In this document: positions 7,634-12,410 of the stretch, piece after piece | Layout: each line of letters begins with the position of its first letter | Position numbering within the stretch: the first letter of the stretch is position 1 | Assembly: GCA_021821235.1 (NCBI GenBank) | Contig: JAKACS010000030.1 | Coordinates: 1 to 12,410 of the forward strand | Direction: 5' to 3' | Source of the DNA: Bacillota bacterium | GTDB lineage: Bacteria > Bacillota > Bacilli > Bacillales_B > DSM-18226 | DNA length: 12,410 bases | Notes under the pieces: model-generated | Told to the model about the DNA's origin: nothing | What the model saw: the letters and a program-made list of their open reading frames with translations, nothing else | Database searches by the model: none | Made by a program: the position numbers and the translations under genes

Positions 7634-7762
7634 ATTTCCCACCCCATTTAGCACCTTAATAAATCCGTAAAATAAGCATAATGCACATTAAGGCATAAAA
7701 AAAATATTAATAATTTATAAAAGCTCATCAAATCTTTTTATGATAAACTTTTAAAAATATCG

Positions 7763-7823
7763 GTGGGTCCGGGCTAAAGAAAAGAAACCAAATCGTTTCT
7801 TTTCTTTAGCCACTTGAACCTAC
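7763..7823. repeat. Perfect 17-bp inverted repeat with extended stem between transporter and prpF-type gene
   Basis: GGCTAAAGAAAAGAAAC (7772-7788) and its exact reverse complement (7795-7811) flank a 6-base loop. After a short internal mismatch, GTGGGT (7763-7768) pairs with ACCTAC (7818-7823), including one G-T pair. On the minus strand no T-run follows immediately, so it is not a classical terminator. Possible roles are an attenuator, an mRNA processing or stabilising hairpin giving different levels of transporter and enzymes, or a small palindromic repeat. The surrounding gap (7634-7901) holds no gene. Confidence 0.8.
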
Positions 7824-7901
7824 TAGGAGGCGATTCATAACAACTCTAACCTTAAATTATAGAGATTTAGAGTACTGGTAATCTTCTATAAAATTTTACA
7901 A

Positions 7902-9281
7902 TTACAGATTTTGTGTGGCAGAATAGTTCCTATTCAATTGGGTCCCATTGATTTCTTCCAGGCTCCGCTTTGAGGTTCGTGGTCCAAAAATTATCGCTAT
8001 AGCTGTAGCAGCCCAAACAAGTGAAATAAGAATAAAAACATTTAAGTATCCGAAGCCTGTGTATACAGAACTAATGATAAATGGTCCAATTACATTTGAG
8101 GCTCTCCCAATACCATAAGTCATACCTTGACCAAAGGAGCGAACCTCCGTTCCATATAATTCAGAAGTATACGTATAAAGATTTGATGAGAAGGTTCTTT
8201 CAATATAATTAATAAGGAAGCCGAAAACAACAATCATTACAGGATTTAGAGTTACCCCAAATAAAAATACTGCTATTGCAATGAAGAAACAGGAGGCGAT
8301 AATATTTATTTTCCTTTCAAAGCGGTCTGAAATCATTGCACCGGTTAGTGATCCTAATGGGGCGCCTATCGTAATCAATGTACTGTAAAGTAAGGAATGC
8401 GAAAGGCCAATTCCCTGTTTTACCAATAATGTTGGAACCCAAGATCCAAAGCCGTAAAAAGCAATTGTTTGAAGAATCCATGCACTGATCAGAATGATCG
8501 TACGCTTAAGGTAAATCCCTTTGAAAATATCAGATATTTTACCTGCTGTTACAGGAGCAATTATTCCTTCAGGCTGCGGTTCAGTTAAAGGCCCTTTTTC
8601 TTTAGCGGCGATTTTTTCAATTTTTTCAATCGTTTCTTTTGCTTTATCTATTTGCCCATTCATTTCATACCAACGAGGTATTTCAAACAATTTAATAATT
8701 CCAAATAGAGCAAAGATCCCAAGCGCTCCCCAAACAAATACGAGTCGCCACCCATAATCTCCCATAGGTATTACCCAACTTGAAACATATCCAGTAATCG
8801 GAATGCCAGTAATACCAATCGCCACAGCCAAACCTTGATACTTCCCTCGAACTGCCTTCGGGAAAAACTCAATAATATACGTATTAGCATTAACTAATAA
8901 AGCCGATGTAGCCATCCCGGTTACAAATCGAGATATGGAAAGTGACCAAACATCCAATGAGAGCGCATTCAAAGCTGAGAACACTGATAACAAAACAAGC
9001 GAAACGATAATTGATTTCTTTCTTCCAGCCTTATCGCCTAACCATCCCCCTGCAGAAGCTCCTAAAAACATTCCAAAAAAGGCACTGGAGTTAATGGTAG
9101 CGATAATACTTAAAGGTAAATTCCATTGTTTCACCAAAGCGGGTGCGGCGTACGAAAACGTATTCAAATCTGCAAATTCAAAAAAGTATGCGACAGCTAA
9201 AGTAAAAATAATTTTCTTATGAAGCGAAGAAATAGGCAATCTGTCCATCCGGTTAGCAATATTAAGCCCGGAATTTTTCAT
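7902..9281 (-). CDS. MFS metabolite:H+ symporter, probable tricarboxylate importer
   Basis: This is a 459-residue, 12-helix membrane transporter of the sugar-porter/aromatic-acid symporter branch of MFS. Helix 1 has FEFADLNTFSYAAPAL, with acidic residues typical of proton-coupled carriers. The A-motif follows as GGWLGDKAGRKKS, and the second-half copy reads GAMISDRFERK. A long cytoplasmic loop with charged residues separates the two halves. The start is the ATG at 9281, with GGGGAGG seven bases upstream. It is the first gene of the operon and is divergent from the lysR-type gene, the position of an inducible importer. By context it probably carries tricarballylate, aconitate or citrate, the job done by TcuC in Salmonella, but it is not an obvious orthologue of TcuC and the substrate is inferred. 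Confidence 0.88.
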   Translation of the reverse strand: MKNSGLNIANRMDRLPISSLHKKIIFTLAVAYFFEFADLNTFSYAAPALVKQWNLPLSIIATINSSAFFGMFLGASAGGWLGDKAGRKKSIIVSLVLLSVFSALNALSLDVWSLSISRFVTGMATSALLVNANTYIIEFFPKAVRGKYQGLAVAIGITGIPITGYVSSWVIPMGDYGWRLVFVWGALGIFALFGIIKLFEIPRWYEMNGQIDKAKETIEKIEKIAAKEKGPLTEPQPEGIIAPVTAGKISDIFKGIYLKRTIILISAWILQTIAFYGFGSWVPTLLVKQGIGLSHSLLYSTLITIGAPLGSLTGAMISDRFERKINIIASCFFIAIAVFLFGVTLNPVMIVVFGFLINYIERTFSSNLYTYTSELYGTEVRSFGQGMTYGIGRASNVIGPFIISSVYTGFGYLNVFILISLVWAATAIAIIFGPRTSKRSLEEINGTQLNRNYSATQNL

Positions 9282-9344
9282 AACAATTCCTCCCCTTTTT
9301 TATACTACTCTTTCTCTCCTCCCCTCTTAAAGATGCCAACGTAT

Positions 9345-9482
9345 TGTCCTTTCAAGTTGGTAAGTAAAAAATATCATAATTTATAAAATTCAAAAAATAC
9401 TTATTATTTATTAATTATCATAAATGTTTTTTATAAAAAATATACCTTAGTGATTTTTCTTTATTTTTTGGTGTCCTTTCAA
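9345..9482. repeat. 11-bp direct repeat pair in the divergent control region
   Basis: TGTCCTTTCAA occurs at 9345-9355 and again at 9472-9482, 127 bp apart (about 12 helical turns). Both copies are in the otherwise very AT-rich region between the transporter and the lysR-type gene. They could be regulator half-sites; chance similarity remains possible. Confidence 0.45.
9420..9434. promoter_or_regulatory. Candidate LysR-type operator, ATAA-N7-TTAT
   Basis: ATAA (9420-9423) and TTAT (9431-9434) are spaced by seven bases, the dyad described for CcpC-type LysR regulators of Bacillus citrate-cycle genes. It lies in the divergent region between the regulator and the transporter it probably controls. 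The region is so AT-rich that the match is only suggestive. Confidence 0.4.
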
Positions 9483-9498
9483 ATATTTATTGTTTGAA

Positions 9499-9528
9499 TT
9501 TAGAATTTTTAAATAATTATAGTATAAT
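9499..9528 (+). promoter_or_regulatory. Predicted sigma-A promoter of lysR-type gene
   Basis: A perfect -10 TATAAT (9523-9528) lies 18 bases after a -35-like TTTAGA (9499-9504). Transcription would begin near 9535 and give a leader of about 70 bases. The second copy of the 11-bp direct repeat ends 16 bases upstream of the -35 box. Confidence 0.5.
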
Positions 9529-9604
9529 GAGAGTTATAAAAAAAATTTGTTTTTCACCGAAATAACCATAAATAAAACTTATGGAAAAGGGGGTTTATGA
9601 TTGT

Positions 9605-10465
9605 ATGAATGAGAAGGACTGGATTATTCTTAAAACTATTTTTGAGGAACGGAATATCTCTAAGGCTGCGGAAAAACTTTATATTTCTCAGCCTGCATTG
9701 ACCTATCGATTACAGCAATTGGAAAGGGAATTTGGAACAATGATTGTCGCTAGAGGAAAGAGAGGAGTAGAATTTACATCTCAAGGCGAATATCTGGCCC
9801 AATATGCAAGAAACATGATCCTTCAGCTCAGAAATACAAAGGAATTTATACAGAATATGGATAAAGAAATCAAAGGAAAATTAAGAATTGGTGTTTCCAG
9901 TATTTTTGCTCGATACAAACTCCCTGCTATTTTAAAAGATTTTGTGAGTCATTATCCCGATGTTGAAATCCATGTAAAAACTGGTTGGAGTGTTGAAATT
10001 AATCATTTGCTTCATAAAGAAGAAGTCCACCTTGCCATAGTCCGGGAAAATTATACTTGGCCGGAAGAAAAACATTTATTTCTTGAGGAACCAATTGTAA
10101 TTGTTTCAAAAGAACCAATAAAGAATTTAAAGGAGTTAACTAATCTCCCAAGAGTGAATTACGAAACAGATCAATCGTTAAAAACAACAATTGATAATTG
10201 GTGGCAGGAAATGTTTGAGCAGCCTCCTACCATTACCATGGAGGTAGACCGTATAGATACATGCAAAGAAATGGTTCTCATGGGACTTGGCTATGCAATT
10301 CTCCCGGCAATGTGCTTAAAAAGCGACGATGATGTACACAAAATAAAATTAACCAAACGGAATCACCAACCGTTAACAAGAAATACATGGCTGCTATATC
10401 GAAAAAGATCCCTTTCCCTATCAGCGGTAAATGCCTTTGTGAACTTCTTGAAAGAATCCAGATAA
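9605..10465 (+). CDS. LysR-family transcriptional regulator of the tricarboxylate locus
   Basis: This is a 286-residue LysR regulator. The winged helix-turn-helix is at the N-terminus (ISKAAEKLYISQPALTYRLQQLEREFG, about residues 18-42), followed by a linker helix and a substrate-binding-type effector domain from about residue 86 (GKLRIGVSS) to the end. An upstream ATG at 9581 would add eight residues but has no Shine-Dalgarno sequence. GGGGG at 9589-9593 lies 11 bases before the ATG at 9605, and MNEKDW is a natural start for this subgroup, so the shorter form is preferred. It is divergent from the transporter-prpF-tcuA-tcuB operon, the classical arrangement for a LysR activator. TcuR, also LysR-type, controls tcuABC in Salmonella, and Bacillus subtilis YraN sits beside a PrpF-like gene. 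The inducer is presumably a tricarboxylate. Confidence 0.9.
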   Translation: MNEKDWIILKTIFEERNISKAAEKLYISQPALTYRLQQLEREFGTMIVARGKRGVEFTSQGEYLAQYARNMILQLRNTKEFIQNMDKEIKGKLRIGVSSIFARYKLPAILKDFVSHYPDVEIHVKTGWSVEINHLLHKEEVHLAIVRENYTWPEEKHLFLEEPIVIVSKEPIKNLKELTNLPRVNYETDQSLKTTIDNWWQEMFEQPPTITMEVDRIDTCKEMVLMGLGYAILPAMCLKSDDDVHKIKLTKRNHQPLTRNTWLLYRKRSLSLSAVNAFVNFLKESR

Positions 10466-10577
10466 GAGAAAATAAGCAATTTTGGGGCGAGGCAATTTGA
10501 AATGACATTAGCGGCTCAAGCAAAAGAACGAGGGCTGAATTACAAAATCATTTGTGGCAGTGGCAAGTAGTTCGGAG

Positions 10578-10625
10578 GGTCAGCCACCTAGCTGATTAAA
10601 ATATTAATTCTTCTGAGGGCTGACC
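10578..10625. repeat. Inverted repeat between converging lysR-type and fbpA-like genes
   Basis: GGTCAGCC (10578-10585) and GGCTGACC (10618-10625) are exact inverted repeats around a 32-base loop. A shorter, mutually exclusive hairpin (TCAGC 10580-10584 with GCTGA 10591-10595) shares the left arm. There is no T-run on either strand, so a terminator role is weak. It may be a transcription-blocking structure or the remains of a mobile-element end. Confidence 0.55.
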
Positions 10626-10664
10626 ATGAAACTCCTCTCGTTTTCCTATATAAATCAAATCTAT

Positions 10665-10847
10665 CTATACCAATTGGATAGAACCAAACTCACCATGCGG
10701 ATGGCTTTGCAATTTAAATTTCCTATACTCAGATTCTAATTTTGCTATTGGCAGCTTATAAAGCTGACGATCTTCTTTATTATATACGTTTAAAAAAATT
10801 AGTTTATTGATAAGTTTTTGGCGCTTTTTCTCATCATGTTTTCTCAT
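10665..10847 (-). CDS. Small basic protein resembling Fur-regulated basic protein A (FbpA)
   Basis: This 60-residue, lysine/arginine-rich protein has the pattern KLINKLIFLNVYNKEDRQLYKLPIAKLESEYRKF split over residues 11-44. That is, an L-I-x-x-L helix, a Y-x-K-x-D-x-Q-L-Y turn, and a second L-E-x-E-Y helix, which I recognise from the FbpA family of Bacillus. In B. subtilis FbpA is iron-regulated and thought to work with the FsrA small RNA in the iron-sparing response. AAGGGGTG lies about eight bases before the ATG at 10847, and a strong sigma-A promoter stands upstream. I could not find a convincing Fur box, so iron regulation of this copy is not shown. It is monocistronic and faces the lysR-type gene. 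Confidence 0.65.
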   Translation of the reverse strand: MRKHDEKKRQKLINKLIFLNVYNKEDRQLYKLPIAKLESEYRKFKLQSHPHGEFGSIQLV

Positions 10848-10934
10848 TAAAAAACACCCCTTCCGTTTTACTAAACCTTTCCTTAATACAAGTAACTTTT
10901 CATTCTATCTAATTATTTTTATTTGATTAATTGT

Positions 10935-10963
10935 ATTATAAACTTATAATTCCTATATGTAAA
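10935..10963 (-). promoter_or_regulatory. Predicted sigma-A promoter of fbpA-like gene
   Basis: On the minus strand TTTACA (10958-10963) and a perfect TATAAT (10935-10940) are separated by exactly 17 bases. Transcription would start near 10928 and give a leader of about 80 bases before the ATG at 10847. A 7-1-7 Fur box was looked for around the start and not clearly found. Confidence 0.6.
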
Positions 10964-10990
10964 GTAAGAATTAAAACCAAATTAAAATTA

Positions 10991-11013
10991 GGCACTCTCA
11001 ACAAAACAGTGCC
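10991..11013. repeat. Small hairpin GGCACT/AGTGCC
   Basis: GGCACT (10991-10996) and AGTGCC (11008-11013) are exact inverted repeats with an 11-base loop. They lie in the otherwise gene-free stretch 10964-11260. No clear T-run follows, so its function is unknown; it could be a remnant of an insertion-sequence end. Confidence 0.45.
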
Positions 11014-11133
11014 GTGTAAATTTTCAATAACCCCCGATATGCTTCCAATCAGCTATATTGTTTTTTATGACGACATCAGAAACTAAATCGTTCTATGAGT
11101 TGATCATACGATACCCCCAAGGATTATTTCTCA

Positions 11134-11156
11134 ATTTTAGCTACAGCGGCTAAAAT
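11134..11156. repeat. Small hairpin ATTTTAGC/GCTAAAAT
   Basis: A perfect 8-bp inverted repeat (11134-11141 and 11149-11156) surrounds a 7-base loop. It is in the same gene-free stretch and has no terminating T-run on either strand. I see no promoter or gene that explains it. Confidence 0.5.
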
Positions 11157-11260
11157 ATCATAAAAAATTCACATACCATTTCCGGGATAGTATTAACTAA
11201 CAAACTTTTCTGATCATAGTCATTTCCATAATAATCTTGTCTTTTGGAATTTGTTTTTTT

Positions 11261-11310
11261 AAAAAAAACAACATCTGGATACTCCATTACGAGTGTTTGC
11301 CCAGATGTTG
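11261..11310 (-). terminator. Strong rho-independent terminator of the helicase-nuclease gene
   Basis: On the minus strand CAACATCTGG and CCAGATGTTG form a perfect 10-bp outer stem. An inner ACTC/GAGT pairing closes the loop, and eight T residues follow. It lies about 94 bases past the stop codon at 11405 and so ends that transcript. Confidence 0.85.
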
Positions 11311-11404
11311 CATCATTTTATCAGCCTTGTGCCCGCGTAATTCCTTAAAAATAATAAAGAAAACCCTTATTATCTTTTTATCTATTTTATCTGAAGTAAT
11401 CCAT

Positions 11405-12410
11405 TTAATTAACAGCTTTCTCCTTCACAGCTTCACTTCTTAACAATTCTTGAACCTTTTTATCAATCCTTTCCATTTCTGCTGTTGGGTTTTTCCACCA
11501 GTTGCGACTCCAAATTCTTTCGATTTTCCAGCCCTTGTTTTCAAGGTATTTTTGACGATAGACGTCTCGTTCCTTTGCGTTAGGAGAACTATGATACATA
11601 GCACCATCACATTCAATGCCTAAAATGTATCGGGATGAATCGTTTGGATGGACAATAGCCAAATCAATTCTATACCCGGACATACCCACTTGCGTAGTAA
11701 CTTCATAACCAAGATTTCGTAATTGCTTGTAGACTTGCTCTTCAAATGGCGAATCAAAGTGCAATTCCTTTTGTTGAACATGGGTGTTCACATTTTCGTT
11801 TATTTCTTGAACGACTGATTTAATTTGGTCTATTTGTACATTGGAAACAGCCTTTGCATATTTTAAATAAGCTTTTAGTAGCTTGGGTCCAGTGTGGGAA
11901 GCATTGGCAACATTAAGTTCTTCGGGTTCAATACTAGAGACGACGGTTATCCCTTCTTTTGCCCGGGTAATCGCAACATTGAGTCTGTTTTCTCCACCTT
12001 TTTTATTTAACAAGCCAAAGCGATTATGCACTTTTCCCTCTTCATTTTTCGCATAAGTTATGGAGAAAAGAATAAAATCTCTTTCGTCCCCTTGCACGTT
12101 TTCAATATTTTTCACAAAAATTTGTTCGTCAAGATCCCTTGTCAGCATTTGATGATAAACCGAGTTAAATTCAGCATCTTCACCTAATCTTGTTTCAATA
12201 TAATCCTGTATTTTGGATTGCTGCTTGACATTAAAAGTAATGATCCCAACTGTTTTTCCTGGATGTTTTATTAAGATTTCTTTCAAAATATTGACAATTT
12301 CAATTGCCTCAACCTCATTACATTGATTGATCCATCGACCATCCACTTTCACCCACTTCATTGCAGGCGGATTTTTAAATGGAACAACATTGGGTGCAAT
12401 TTGAATGTGC
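11405..12410 (-). CDS. C-terminal part of a large SF1 helicase with fused Vsr/MTES_1575-like nuclease domain
   Basis: The frame is open to the window edge, so only the last 334 residues are seen; the ATP-binding Walker motifs lie outside. Numbering from the internal Met at 12361, ENVQGDERDFILFSITYAK (87-105) is the Upf1-like SF1 helicase motif V region. RLNVAITRAKEGITVVSS (126-143) is motif VI with its arginine finger. After a charged linker (about 170-200), a PD-(D/E)xK-like nuclease fold follows: SPFEEQVYKQLRNLGY (204-219), YRIDLAI (230-236) with Asp233, GIECDGAMYH (248-257) with Glu250 and Asp252, and the tail GWKIERIWSRNWW (277-289). This is the pattern of very large helicase-endonuclease proteins (DUF4011/DUF3320-type), some of which have been proposed as anti-phage or DNA-processing enzymes. 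A terminator follows. A defence role is inference, because no partner genes are visible in this window. Confidence 0.85.
   Translation of the reverse strand, partial: HIQIAPNVVPFKNPPAMKWVKVDGRWINQCNEVEAIEIVNILKEILIKHPGKTVGIITFNVKQQSKIQDYIETRLGEDAEFNSVYHQMLTRDLDEQIFVKNIENVQGDERDFILFSITYAKNEEGKVHNRFGLLNKKGGENRLNVAITRAKEGITVVSSIEPEELNVANASHTGPKLLKAYLKYAKAVSNVQIDQIKSVVQEINENVNTHVQQKELHFDSPFEEQVYKQLRNLGYEVTTQVGMSGYRIDLAIVHPNDSSRYILGIECDGAMYHSSPNAKERDVYRQKYLENKGWKIERIWSRNWWKNPTAEMERIDKKVQELLRSEAVKEKAVN

Noticed and set aside
7815..7840. AGGAGG Shine-Dalgarno-like sequence on the plus strand
   Set aside because: No plus-strand start codon with a meaningful open frame follows it.
8935..9222. Plus-strand open frame of 95 codons
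   Set aside because: Antisense to the MFS transporter with its helix pattern and A-motif; no start signals.
11101..11200. Minus-strand protein-like stretch IFYDILAAVAKIEK
   Set aside because: It is bounded by stops within 15 codons, lacks a start codon and can be explained by the inverted repeat it contains.
11237..11443. Plus-strand open frame of 68 codons
   Set aside because: It runs through the terminator hairpin and into the end of the helicase-nuclease gene in antisense; the composition looks non-coding.

Overview
The window is low-GC DNA with strong purine-rich Shine-Dalgarno sites, Bacillus-type cre motifs and a small protein resembling Fur-regulated basic protein A. This points to a member of the Bacillaceae or a close Firmicute. 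No RNA gene, insertion sequence or CRISPR array was recognised. All genes run on the minus strand except one lysR-type regulator. Both edge genes are cut by the window.

Positions 1-3454 look like a sugar-acid or polyol catabolic locus. Going down the minus strand it holds an ACS-family (DgoT/GudP-like) MFS transporter, a LacI-family regulator and the N-terminus of a zinc-dependent medium-chain dehydrogenase. Near-identical palindromes of the type TTAGAYCGRTCTAA occur upstream of both the transporter and the dehydrogenase, next to cre-like sites. This suggests one LacI regulon with additional CcpA catabolite repression.

Positions 3685-10465 form a tricarboxylate-utilisation locus: a divergent LysR regulator, an MFS transporter, a PrpF-family isomerase, a TcuA-type flavoprotein and a TcuB-type Fe-S membrane protein, closed by a terminator after tcuB. 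The likely route is import of tricarballylate or trans-aconitate, isomerisation or oxidation to cis-aconitate, and electron delivery to the membrane through TcuB. The tcuA reading frame is interrupted by one in-frame TAA codon. A Shine-Dalgarno sequence and ATG sit just downstream, so it is either a recent nonsense pseudogene or, less likely, a split gene rescued by reinitiation.

Positions 10466-12410 are less organised: an inverted repeat, a small fbpA-like gene with a good sigma-A promoter, some hairpins, a strong terminator, and the C-terminal third or less of a large SF1 helicase fused to a Vsr/MTES_1575-like nuclease domain. The last is a possible DNA-defence or repair protein.

Several start codons were moved downstream from the longest frame because the Shine-Dalgarno sequence clearly belongs to an internal ATG. 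This applies to lacI, the ACS transporter, tcuB, prpF and lysR.
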